Below are positions 1-11,700 of a stretch of DNA of 64,000 nucleotides, piece by piece; position 1 is the first letter of the stretch; every line of letters starts with the position of its first letter. The DNA is from Holacanthus passer (taxonomy: Eukaryota > Chordata > Actinopteri > Pomacanthidae). Made by a program: the position numbers and the translations under genes. The notes under the pieces are model-generated. The model was given only the letters and a program-made list of their open reading frames with translations. It ran no database searches and was not told where the DNA came from. The stretch is taken from positions 6,262,001 through 6,326,000 of the forward strand of contig JAFREQ010000015.1 of assembly GCA_025331565.1 (NCBI GenBank), read 5' to 3'.

Positions 1-720
1 AAGTGTCACTATTTTCAAAACGATGGCAGGGACGTGTTCTGTTTTTGGATGCAAAGTTGCCAAAGGAGAAATGGTGAACCTTCATGTAAAGGATCTGAAA
101 ATACAAGAGCCAAACGTATGTTATACCCCAAAACCAACCTAAAAATGAAGCTTGACGTTGTTCCTTCCATTCATCTTTGAGACACAGCGAGTACAAGCCA
201 ACATGTTTGGTTTATGTTTTATTTTTTGTGTTTCATCAGTTGTGTCCAGATGAATCTGCAGTGTGCTAGATAATGTTAATCCAACATTACCCTGCCAAGT
301 TGCATGATGATTCATGCCAGGACATTTTATATGACTTTGGGGTATTGACAAAGAAAGTTACAGCAAATGTTACTCAAACAGTTTGTCATAATAATATGAA
401 TAATAATCCAATAATATACAAAAAATATAATAACATTGACAGAGGCCCTTCTGCCTCAGTATCGAGTAGTTTTGATCCTTTAAGTACATTTAGCTGATGA
501 TACTAAAGTGCTTTTACTTAAATAACTATTAATTGTAGTGGAGTATTTTTACATTGTAGTACTGCTACTTTTACTTAAGTAAAGAATCTGAGGACATAAT
601 AGAAATGTAAAATAGTATGTACCGCAGCCAAATTATGTCTTTATGGATAGTGAAGTATGTGAATCTAAATCACCACCAGGACTCAATTTCCTCCTTTACC
701 TCTTTGCTGTTGTTATTTAC
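1..720. other. fndc7 intronic DNA with a repeat fragment
   Basis: I see no exon here. The stretch lies downstream of an fndc7 FN3 exon whose donor sits at 720-719, so it should be intron. It is AT-rich, with runs such as ATAATAATCC, and holds a repeat fragment at 505-594, listed separately. Confidence 0.6.
505..594. repeat. Interspersed repeat fragment, TACTTAAGTA family
   Basis: The stretch is rich in TTTTACTTAA, GTAGTACTGCTACTT and TTACTTAAGTAAA. Related fragments occur at 14161-14239 and 39990-40034. From memory this resembles an abundant percomorph interspersed repeat; the class is not known to me. Confidence 0.5.
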
Positions 721-1828
721 CTGTTCTCTCCTGCACTTCTGCACTGCTGAGGACATTGAATGCATTGTCCATGGCTTCCACCTGCATGGTGTACTCTGTG
801 TTGGGCATCAGGGAGGTGACTGAGCCCATCATGGTGTTGGCACCAAACTGAGCAAAGACGGATCGCTGTGGGGAGTTCTTGGGTGTTGCTGTGATCTTGT
901 AGGAGCTGGCACCAGTGGGGCCGCTCCACTGCACTGTCACACTCTTAGATGTGACCGTAAACACTGATAAAGTGATGCCTGGAGGAGATACAGAAGCAAA
1001 CAATCATGGCATACATTCATTTTTTTTTATGTTCATATTTTCTGTAAAACAAATTGCCCAATGCCAATGAAATATGCATATCTGTGTTGTTTCAGAACAA
1101 CAGCTTTATAGAACATGAATCTTTTTGAGGCCTTTTCAGGGTGATTTAAATTTAGAATGAAGGGATACTGTAGATTATGTGAGTTCAGGATCATCGTAAA
1201 GTATCTTCATACAAATGTAAAAGGAGATAATTTACCAGTTTGAGCAGCACAAATCTGAAAATGACAAAACACGACAGAGTTAATGAATGAACCAAAAAAA
1301 CTAACTTGATGATAAACGACAGGAAATACAGTATTTTCAAGACAAGGACATCATTCCAGAGGCAGCAGTCTATTGGTATTTCACATTATATCCTGAGGCA
1401 AATTATGCCCTGTATCATATTCTCGGAGCATGAGAGGCAGCAGGCTGCACATTACCTTCACTCAACACAGATTTCAGGACTGGTCAGTGCAGGTATTTCT
1501 TTCAGGTCGGAATGAATTTGTCTATTGAGCTAAGGTTGGGCATGCCACACGCACTTGTTGAAAGCAGTGACACTCAAAAGAGCCTGTGTTCGTGTATTTC
1601 AAAAGTCCTCCCTCTTTACACTGCTGTTATTTATCTGGATATATAAAATATGCATCACATCAAAGATAGGAAAACATACCAATTACTGCACACTGATGAT
1701 GTGAAAACTGTTCTTTGGGGTGTATTATTTAAGAAAATGAGCGTGCAGTGGGATAAATGATCATCTCCTACCTGTGTGAAGGTCAACAGAAGCCAAAGTT
1801 TCAGCATCTTTAACTGTGCTGTTCCCAT
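721..1828 (-). CDS. fndc7: fndc7 (fibronectin type III domain containing 7), 5' part only
   Basis: Three exons on the minus strand are seen. Exon 1 (1828-1772) encodes a 19-residue hydrophobic leader that reads MGTAQLKMLKLWLLLTFTQ and ends at a clean CAG/GTAGG donor. Exon 2 (1254-1236) is a 19-nt microexon encoding ICAAQ plus part of a Thr codon and one extra base. Exon 3 (978-721, 258 nt, phase 1 to 1) encodes one whole fibronectin type III domain: a Trp in the core of strand B (VTVQW), then a TSLMPNTEYTMQV segment typical of the F strand. A signal peptide followed by one-exon FN3 units, and the position beside an AKNA-domain gene and gpsm2, fit FNDC7, a protein built of many FN3 repeats and probably secreted or surface-exposed; its function is poorly known. 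The rest of the gene lies off the left edge. I chose the ATG at 1828 because it begins the leader; an in-frame GTG at 1855 was not used. FN3 sequence alone could fit other families, so the name rests partly on synteny. Confidence 0.8.
1236..1254 (-). other. fndc7: fndc7 19-nt microexon
   Basis: This tiny exon is bounded by TTTTCAG on its 5' side and GTAAAT on its 3' side (minus strand). It joins exon 1 (which ends at a codon boundary) to the FN3 exon (which starts one base into a Gly codon), and only its 19-nt length makes the phases agree. It supplies ICAAQT, the residues around the likely signal peptidase site. Confidence 0.75.
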
Positions 1829-2520
1829 GCCTTCAGGGTTTTCCTGCTGAGCCACTGCCTGGAGGCAAGATGTGTGATGCTGTTTCTCAAAATGACTTCA
1901 GGGAAGCAGCTCTGGCTTAAATTTGCCTTTTTTTTTTTTTTGTTCTCTCCCCCTCCCCTTCCTCTCTGTCTCTCTCTCAGATGAAGCGACAGGTCCGTTA
2001 TTGTTTCAGCAAATACCACAGGCTGTAACTCCTCCCCTCAGGGGTGTCTGGGTGTCCTATCAGAGCCAAAGGAAGAAGCTCACCATTGTTAGATGAAGAT
2101 GTAGATTAAAAACAATTTTTAATTTTTAGTTTTTATATTGTTAAATTGCACAATTGTTTTCTATCTTTTCTTCTTTAAATATAACATTTACACATATAAT
2201 GTTCCCTCCAAAGAAACTAACATACCAGTTGAGATCTATTCAGCCTCACACCTTATATAAAAAGATAACATGATACAATTGACGACCTACTTCTATTGCT
2301 GGCGTGTCTTGAAGCAGGTTTTATGCCCAAGTTAACAATATTTGATTTCTCCTAGTTCCCAGGTCCCTCATATCTTGTGATACTTGAAACCTTTTTTGTA
2401 AGCCATTTGTTATTTTGTCCTCAATTCATCGACGCCTGAAGAAACACAAAGCCATCAACAACACTTTCATAGCATCTGCAAGATCTTTGGTGTCCCAGAA
2501 TGTACACACAAGGCTACGCT

Positions 2521-2736
2521 TACAGTTGGGTCCATAAATATTTGGACATTGACACAATTTTCAGCAGCTCCGTACACCACCGCAATGGATTTGAAATGAA
2601 ACAATCAAGATGTGCTTTAAGTGCAGACTTACAGCTTTGATTTGGGGATATTTACATCCAAATCAGGTGAACGGTGTAGGAATTACAAAATACTGAAAAT
2701 TGTGTCAATGTCCAAATGTTTATGGACCTAACTGTA
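2521..2736. mobile_element. Short non-autonomous DNA transposon (MITE) with 42-bp terminal inverted repeats and TA target duplication
   Basis: The left terminus (2523-2564, beginning CAGTTGGGTCCATAAA) and the right terminus (2693-2734, ending GGACCTAACTG) are inverted copies with about two mismatches in 42 positions. The element is flanked by TA on both sides (2521-2522 and 2735-2736), which fits Tc1/mariner-type insertion. The 128-bp core has no reading frame, so any transposase must act in trans. I recognise this terminal sequence as common in teleost genomes but cannot give its database name. Confidence 0.85.
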
Positions 2737-3255
2737 TTTATCTTCTCTGGTGTAGATAAGGTAAATTCATGTTCTTCAGAGGAGCCCACATTCAACACAC
2801 ATTTGGATAACTGCCACATCAGACATTGTGTTATACTGCAGGGAAATTTACTGTACTGTATATACAGTACTGAAAAGCTTTTCTTTTCCCCAGTGGCCGA
2901 GTGTCTGCAGGTGTCAGGTGTGCATTATGAAGATGGGCTGGGATGATCCCTAAGGGCCAGCTATGGACTAAAGCTTTTGTACAAAGACCAAAAGAAGAGA
3001 CCTGATCGCATTCAACTTCACACACATGAGATAATCCCTGCTTTCAACAAGTTTAAAGAACAAAAAATGACAGCGTCAGATTTCCCAAATGACCAGTCTC
3101 AGTGTTTTGTGTACAGATACTGCTCAAGTGTATTTCAATTAAAGCTAAATGACACAAATAATTGTTTTGAGAATTATGTTTAACCCCAAGTTAAGACTGT
3201 GTACTAGTTAGACCATCCTTATCCTTTTTCTTTAGTCTGTCTTAAAGCCTGGACA

Positions 3256-3440
3256 GTAGGGCTCGATAAAGTATTATTTTCATTATTGATTAATCTGTCG
3301 CTTATTTTCACGATTAATCATTTAGTCTATAAAATGTCAAGAAAATGTGAAAAATGCTCCATACAATTCCCAGAGCCAAAAGGGATGTCTTCAGGTTGCT
3401 GAACACAGAGAGGCAGTTTCATTGTAAATAGTCTGTAATT
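3256..3440. repeat. AT-rich palindromic interspersed repeat (GATTAATC family)
   Basis: The stretch begins at a GCTCGATAAAG boundary and contains ATTGATTAATCTGTCG, ACGATTAATCATTTAGTC and TATAAAATGTCAAGAAAATG. A related copy lies at 61088-61247. From memory it resembles a short hAT-like non-autonomous element abundant in percomorph fish. The ends are approximate. Confidence 0.6.
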
Positions 3441-4669
3441 TCTGAAGAAACTCACTTTTGTCTAACTGACTTTTGAGGCCTCATGATAAACATTAGAATA
3501 AAGAATGAGCACCGTGGATTTTCTCCCCCGTTACTGACACTGAAAGCACATTAGGAGAAGATCTTTTAATCAGCAGTATGGACAGGAGGAACGCGTACAG
3601 CAAGCAAAAACCAATTCAATGTACATATGGCCACCACCACTTCTAAGGATTGATATGGCTCCAAATGACATTTCAGAATTGTCAACTATTTGTTTTTACT
3701 TCACTTAAACGACATGATGCTTTTTGAGGGTGTGGGGAGTTTAATAATGGCTTTCTTGTAATGGCTCCAGTGGAGCTGCTCAGTGCTCATCACCTTTGTA
3801 AACTTGCTGTCACAATATGCATAATGACTCTATGTAATCACAATAATGGACTTAAACTGCACCAGAACCACAAGCTGATACAAGTGAACAAGTGTGCTTC
3901 TCCCAAGTTTCTTATCCTCAAAAGATATTTAGTTAAATTTAGTTGAATGGTGACATCCCCCTAAAGCGGACTAGGGAAAACTCCTTTAAAGGGAGCGACC
4001 ACAACAATGAGAACTCCCCTGTAGGTCTAACAGGTGGCAGTGCCAAGCTGCTTTCTCTGTTCCTTTTTTTTTTCTGTGTAAAAACTTTGTAATCTAAATC
4101 TTTAGACAATTGCTTTGGATAAGGAAAATGAATATCATAAAGATGTCCCTAATTGAGAAAATGTTAGACACCTGATTATGACAAAGAGGTGAAATAACCA
4201 CAGTTTCCCATGAAACTTGTTTGATACTGAGTTACAGAGCTCTCTAACAATATCTAATCATGCTTATGTTTATTTACACTTCTTCTAACTATGGCAAGGT
4301 CTCTTATGGGGGACTGAAACTGTAGACCAGAATTTTGTGCACTTCCCAAAAAACATTACAAAACAAAACAAACATTGCGCATCACTGAGGGATCATTGAG
4401 GCTTCTGTCTCACACCTGTGCACTGAGAGGTCATGCTTGCTTTTTTTTTTTTTACTATGATCCACTTGCACAGTCATTTGTAAATTGATGTGAGATGCAA
4501 CTACCTACAGAAGGTTGGCGCACAGTGAGATTACACAAAGGCTAAGAGCAATCATCATTTTCCATAAATAGTCTTACCAATAATTTGTAATAAGCATTTT
4601 ATTTAATAAGCATTTTAAATTGTAAATACTTTTTTCAGCTTGTGTATATTTTTTTTTTTACTATTTAAC

Positions 4670-4752
4670 TGTCTATCTCTTTGCTGCTGTACAATGTAAA
4701 TTTCCCCACTGTGGGACGAATAAAGGTTTATCTTATCTTATCTTTATCTTAA
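4670..4752 (+). repeat. LINE-like 3' tail ending in TATCT repeats
   Basis: TTGCTGCTGTACAATGTAAA, then a stem-like CCCCACTGTGGGACGAATAAAG, then TTATCTTATC repeats. This arrangement (short hairpin, AATAAAG, tandem pentamer tail) is typical of the 3' ends of truncated fish non-LTR retrotransposons. No LINE coding region is attached, so it is a 5'-truncated copy. Confidence 0.55.
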
Positions 4753-5719
4753 TAAGTCATGCTTGCTTCACTGTGGCCAGTCTGCCCTGTTGATGGCCTA
4801 CAGGTGAGCTAACAGAACGAAAACCTCATCTGTTGTCTGAACAATCGGAGGCTGCAGTTCAGGAATGCTGTTTGGACACATCTTCTTTCCCGATACCCCC
4901 CAGAACAACAGTGATAGTCGATATCCCACAACAGAAAGTGAACACAGCCCGGCACCAGCAGGCTGTGAGGGCGACAAAGCCCGGCAACAGAAACTCAGTA
5001 AGAAGACACTGAGTCACCAGCAGCCACGGGCCAACAGCAAAGGGCATTAGAGGCGTCAAATGAGCATGTTAGCAAAAAAGGACAAAAGTTGATCCTCATT
5101 CAAACTAAAGACAGAGAGGGATTTTCCTGAAATGTAATATACCAATCTGACCTAGTTTTAATTTGATTTAACTTTATCTCCTTACCCTGTGGCTGCTTGT
5201 GTATTAGATAACTAATAGTCAGGAGGAAGGAACAAAAGGATTATGTGACACAAATGCACTGACATGGAACATTGAGAGAAGATAAAGTTTATGTTTATTG
5301 ATTTATTGCTGAGTGACACTGTGCTGTGTGACTGATGTTTCGTTTTGCTTGAGGATTTGTTGGTGGATTTTTGTCAAAGAATGAGGTGGCCAAAAGACAT
5401 CAAATCAAAATGTTAAGACATACAATATAAACAAAATGCTGTCCATCAACAAAAATATCAATTTGCTTTAAAAAAAACAACCTTATACCTTATAATAAAC
5501 AGGTGTGGTTATAATATCCAAAATTGTATTTTTACAATGTGATTTTAGACTTTTTTATGTATTATAAATATACAACAATGTACAAAAGCAATAACTTAAC
5601 ACAAGCAGGTCCCTTATCATCTACCTACCCTACCCTTGTCCCTTATCATTCTACATAGGCATCAGGTATCATACTGGCTGATTGATGATTACAGAGTAAA
5701 CTGATCAGGAGTCTGTTTG

Positions 5720-8700
5720 TTATAATGCCTGGTGTTTCCTGCCCCCTAGTGGCTGCATGCTGTGCAGTTTCCTGTGGAGCTGAGCCTTGGCCAGGTCAGC
5801 TGACAGTCTCTTGGCCATTCGGTCTGTGGTCCTCTTCATGCTGCGGGCCACCTCGATAGCCTGGTCCAGAGTCCTGTTCATTTCTTCCTCCTAGAAAACA
5901 GCAGCAAACATTCAAATGAGCCGACCATGAAAGCAGATGCTGATGCAGAGTAGTGAGCAGCGATGTGTGAGGAAATATCTCACCTTGTTCCTTCTGCGTC
6001 TGCCTGTCCTGCTGCCAGTCTTTGAGGGTACTGATACTGGGGACAGTGTCCGCTGGAAGTACACATTGCTGGGCAGGAGAGCCGTGTCCGACTGGGTGGA
6101 GCGCTTTCTGTGATGGGATGTGGACTGCAGCGGTGGCTCTCTTACTTTATAGCTGAGTTTGAGAAGGATGAAGGAGGATGTATAGTGAGAAGGATGAAGA
6201 ATGACTCTAACATAACTATATAAGTTAATTTGGGAAAGTGTTGATCAACATCTGCCTGTTTTCAGTGAGTGACGTGTGTGTGTTACATATGAAGGTGTGT
6301 GTTTACCCTGCAGGCAGGCTGCTGGAGGAGGCGTAGCTGACCTGGAGAAGAGGCTTCTGAAGAGATGGAGAGGAGAAAAGAGACCATCTCTCCTTGGAGT
6401 AAAAACTCTCCATGATAGCAGCTGAAACATGAGAAGTAATACAGTATGTACACTCACAAAACACAATGCTGGACATATTTACAGTCCTGATTTCTTAAGC
6501 TACAACTACAGACTAGATAATAAAGTCTCTTACTCTGTGGTTTCTGCTTGGCATGGCTGTCTGAAGCCTCCTTTTTCCCTCCTTTAAAAATGGAGCAGGT
6601 CAGATCAGAGGTTTTCATCGAGTCATTTCCCTCTGACCCTGATAAAGTGTAGCACACATTGGATACAATATCTCCATGTAAATGATACACATAAAAATAC
6701 ATTCAGAAACAATTAGGGTGTGTATGGTGCTGTAAAGAATAGGTGTGGCTCTGACCCCTGTTGGATTGCAGCGCCCCATGAAGTTTATACTGACAATCAG
6801 ACGCTCTCCTGCTTCCTACAGGTGAATTGTGAAACTGCGGCATGATCTCAGAGCCGGCTGTGTCGCCACTGTCTGTGCCTGAAGAACAAATGATCAGAAC
6901 CTTACAGTAGACGATGGAGGATATATACGCACACACATATACAGACACAGGTGAAAGAACAGGCTGTGAGACATGGAGAGTTTTGCTGCAATTTGCTTAT
7001 TGATGTGTTGTGGCGGTGGTGTGGTACCTTTGCTCTTGCTCGGGTCCATGTCTGAAGAGATCCAGTCCTCTATCTTCTCCTGACTGGACCTGAGATTGCT
7101 GACAATCTGTCTGTCATTCAATGGCTTCCACACACTTAGAGGTTGGAATAAAAAGGGTCATAATAATGACCATAAAATGAATAAATGTTAAGAATATGAT
7201 AGGATTTTAAATGCTTATCTTGGATTCCACCCAAACATTCCCATTATCCTTCTATTTCTCCACTAATACCAGCCTTGCAGGATAAGCTACCCACCTGTTG
7301 CAGGCTGCCCTGTGGTGGCTCCTGGGTCTGGTTTTAGACCTGTGCTCCTGGTGATCCTGCCTGTATTTGGAGGTGAGATAGTCCATCTTCTGTGCAAGGT
7401 GAGGGAGCTGGACCAAGCCCTCCTCCAGGTCCTTCTTCAGTCTAGATACCTCTGACTGCAAGGCCAGGATAGCCTCACTAAACACATGCAGATACAGATA
7501 TTCACTAATAGAAGAAGATAATTAAATCTTTATCTATGTTGGTGAAACAACTGACCTGTTACATGAGCATGGGTACAGTGGGCTGCCTCTCTCCTCTGCA
7601 TCCATGGTGGTGCTGAGTACAGGTTCAGATACGTGGTGATGGAGCTGGGCGGGCAGGGTGTGTTCAGACCCTGTTTGGTTAGTGGTTAGTTCATAATTCA
7701 GTATTGACTAGATAAGATGAAACAGAGAGAGAACTTCTTTATAAAGAGGGATTTCTCACCCTGCAGCCTGACTGAAGGCTCCTTAGTGGTGCTCTCCACC
7801 CACCGCTCCACCGCTGTTGCTGCACCACAGGGCTGTGTTTGGACAGATGTGTGGGGATTGGCCCACCACTGGCTGCTGAGGCTGGCTGAATGGATGGCCG
7901 TCTGCAGATTGGAGCAGGAGCCCTCGCTGTCTGAGCTACTTAAAGCATCGTTCTGTGACTGCACACTATAGACAGGAGGATGAAACGTGAGTTATTCTAA
8001 AGTTAGACCCATGTGACTGTGGATCAGTCCCCATCTACTGAAAGTATTTTATTCTTACAGTTTCCATAGATCTGTACCTTTCTGAGAGCAGATTTGGTTG
8101 AAATGATCCAGAAGCTGATTGAGTCAAGTAAGAACTCCCAAATCCACTATCTGTCTCTGGGCTCACAATCCTCTGCACCCCAGAAAAAAAAACATCAGTT
8201 CAAATTAAGCATCCTGTGCATCCTAAACACCACTGTAACTTAAAAAGCAAACAAACCAACTTCTATCTGTGGCTGACCTGTGATGCAGATGAGGTGTTGA
8301 GAGGAGGCTCTGACAGATTGTGGGCAGCTGAGTCTTTGGGTGCATCAGAGGAAGAGGAGACCTGCACAGCCAGACTCACACAATCGCCCAGATCACATTC
8401 ACCCACTGGGTTCAGGTCAATGTCCGAGGCGCTACAACTGCAGTAACAACAACAAGTGAGATATTTAGATATTTAGAGACTGTGGAGATAAAGCAGTGTG
8501 TTAACAGAATGGCATGAAAAGCACTGCACCGATGAAGCTAAGTCCTTTTGGTACAGTACATACATCCTACATCTGGACTGACAATGCATATAGTGTGCAA
8601 AAGTAGCTCACTTACACTGTGACGGGATTACAAGAGGGATTACTTGTATGAGCCATGCATCATTTAAGAGCAAACCAGTAGAGAGAAACCACAACAGAGA

Positions 8701-11700
8701 GTTAATCAAGTCACAGTTAGCTCTCCTAATATCTCAACACTGACCTGTCGGGTGTTTGCTGCCTCTGTCTTGAGGACGAGCCAGTTCCACTCAAGTACCC
8801 TAAGATGTTATAGTGATCAATCGCCTCTGACAGGACGGAGCTCTTCTCCTCGTCAGCCTCAGCAGCCTGGATGTCCAGTTCCTCCAGAGAGCCCTGTGAG
8901 CTCCTGCAACGGGACAGAGAAGAGAACCTGCACACAGGGACATAAACACTCGATGGGAACCTAATACCAACACCTGAAACACGATCTGCTCTGTGGGAAG
9001 GCTGAGAACATGCCTATTGCTTTAGCACAAACCCACACACAAAACATCAATAGCTTGACACAACAGTGACAGTGAAATATGCACAACAGGGCTATATTAT
9101 ATTTATGTGTCCGAGCCAGGAAGTACTTTCATTTTTCTGTATGGAATTAACGCCGCTAGCTGACTGCATTATTTAATATGTAATAAAGAGTAATATTAAC
9201 GGAGCTTTTAAAGTATTTTAACAAGTACCTTGAATACTGGAATCTATCATCTCCATGAACCTCACTGGCTTCCTCCTCTTCCTCCTCTTCTTCTTCCTCT
9301 TTCCGTGACTCTGTCTCATAACCCACAGTGGAAAAACCTGCACTTGGTCCCTGAAACATGAGACCCAGTCAGATAATTTGCAGTTAGTGTAATCTTAGAC
9401 ACACACACACACACTGTATAATATTCCTATAATATAATGTCAGTGTTAGCGTTTATGTTTTGTAAGTTATTTCTAACATAAATATATATTTTTTTAATCT
9501 AAAATAAATCATAACTTGATCCAACGTTTGCATTAGTTTTATCATGTGATATATTAATATATGTTTTGTTGGAGCTACTCAACAGTGAGCCTATTATTTT
9601 TTTTGATATCAGCACAGTTGTACATGGGTGTGTCAGTGAGTTGATTACCTCATGCAGGGGTGGAGGTGAGGGTGTGGGCATGCAGACAGGACTGGGCTTC
9701 ACATGCAGCATCTCTTTCGCAGGCTTGGGAGTGGAGGATGATTGGGGTGGAGAAAACTGCTCACACACATTTTTGTCTATCATCTCCTTTATGTCCTCAA
9801 TGTGCATCCCTATCCTGAATATGTCTCCCTCCACCAGCCTGCACACGTTTTACACACACACACACACATAAATGCACATACATGCACACGAATGGATGCA
9901 TTAACATGATACTGAGACACTTGCACAGGTGCAATAGCAGGTTTTTTAACCTGTTTGGGTCAAAGATGCCAGTGTTCCTGGACAGGCCCATGTAGTTTTG
10001 CATCTCCAGAGCTCTATGCTCTTCCTTCTTACTGATATATTTTCTTTCCAGTTGGTCCTGAGCCTCCATAATACTCCTCAGCATCTGACGATGGACAAAT
10101 TTGACATTTATGCACATGCAGAAGAAAAACTTCACTGCTCTCAAAAAGTAATGTATCACAGAAACATAAAATCAGAGACATAGCTGCATATAGGAGATAA
10201 ACAGTACTTACCATTTGCTGCTCTGCTGTGCTTACTGACATGTTGCTTACACTCAATTTGAATTCTTCCACCTGAATGGAAGAAGGTTTACAAGTGGTTT
10301 CAGATGTCTTTTCATTTCGTGGTAACTCAGTAATATCCTGGCACATCTTCAAATTTACCTGCTGCATGAACTGTTTGATGATGTCTCTCAGCTCTGCAGT
10401 CATTCTTTCCCCGTCACTGGGAGCCTCTTCAGGTGGGCAGGAGGAGGCTGTGTTCACCTCTTTAATGTTGCTCTGTGGGGTTGTTTCTCCTTTTTCACCA
10501 AAGTTTTCTGAAAATAAAATAAGATCAAGAGATATACACCAAATGCAGGCAGGCAGATTATGAGCAAAATGTTATTGATATTAAGTCTTTGCTAAACGTC
10601 TACATCTACATCTACATCTACATCTATTGAATTGGTACAAATAAGGGGAAACAATCAAATTAGTTTTTTTTTCTTACTTGTGTTTACCTTATTAGTGTAC
10701 TTGATAAAGGACCTTATATTTTGTACTTTCAGTGAATACATGCAAAGAATTTGTTAATTTAAGAAAAATGATTGATTGAGGATGATTATAGCCATTTTTT
10801 TCCACTTAATTAAAGTGCTCCAAAAGCAAAGAAAAAATGTTTGTGTAACTAGAATAGTGTCATCTGAGCCTGTTAGTCTCAATGGAAACCAGTTGCACTT
10901 CACTGCGTAATCTGCAGATAGCGAAGCAAAGCACTGATCCATCATAATATCAGATGTCAGACACAGACATGTACCTGATGGGGGAAGGTGAGGAGCCAAG
11001 GATCCAAGATGGCTTCCCTCAACTGCAGGTAAGTTTACCTGATGATCATCGTCACAATCTAAATAAGGCATCAGCTCTGAGGAGGGCTGCGCCTGTGAAA
11101 ACAGATCCATACATTTGTGACTTGCATTGAAATTATGACTCCAAGATTATAATTGACTGAAGCAACAACTTTTTACTCACATTGGTTCCCAGTCTCATTT
11201 GATCTATAAGGTTCTCTGCTTCAGCATATTTGGTTAATAGTTTATCATATTCAGCCTAAAGAAATATGGAATGAGACAAATGTTAGTTTCATGTCTTGTG
11301 CACAGCATTCATATTTGTTAGTGTAAGAAATACAAGCAAAAGAAACCAAAATGTGTATAGGTGCACTGTGAAGACTAAATTCTGAATGTTTCCTACCTGC
11401 AGGTGATGCACCAGAGCTGGAGGACTCTTGTCCTCGTCTTTGAAGACGTAGGGCTTCTCTGATGGCTGGACTGAATCCTCCAGGACTCTGCTGATCACCT
11501 CTAACATCCCTGGAGAGGACTGGGCTCTGAGCATGGGGCCAGGGCTCTGAGGAACAGGTCTGGATGCTCCACTTGGAGCTTTGGGGATTTTAACCTTGGG
11601 GGCAACCTTGGAGAAATCAGGGAGGGGGTAGTGGACTTGGCCTTGGCCATACTTCATCTCACTGAAGGACCTGGTGCGCATAAGTGGGACTCTCTGAACC

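Larger units (their letters stand above)
1829..5719. other. Intergenic DNA between fndc7 and the AKNA-domain gene
   Basis: I find no exon in this 3.9 kb gap. fndc7 transcribes leftward from its right end, so its promoter should lie in about 1830-2100 (a poly-T/pyrimidine tract occurs at about 1926-1980). The left part also holds a short TA-flanked transposon (2521-2736), a palindromic AT-rich repeat (3256-3440) and a LINE-like tail (4670-4752). STXBP3, which I recall lying here in human, is not visible. The 3' UTR of the AKNA-domain gene occupies the right end, but I cannot fix its poly(A) site with confidence. Confidence 0.6.

Noticed and set aside
9566..9871. 101-codon plus-strand open frame
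   Set aside because: Antisense shadow of the AKNA-domain exon 9838-9649.
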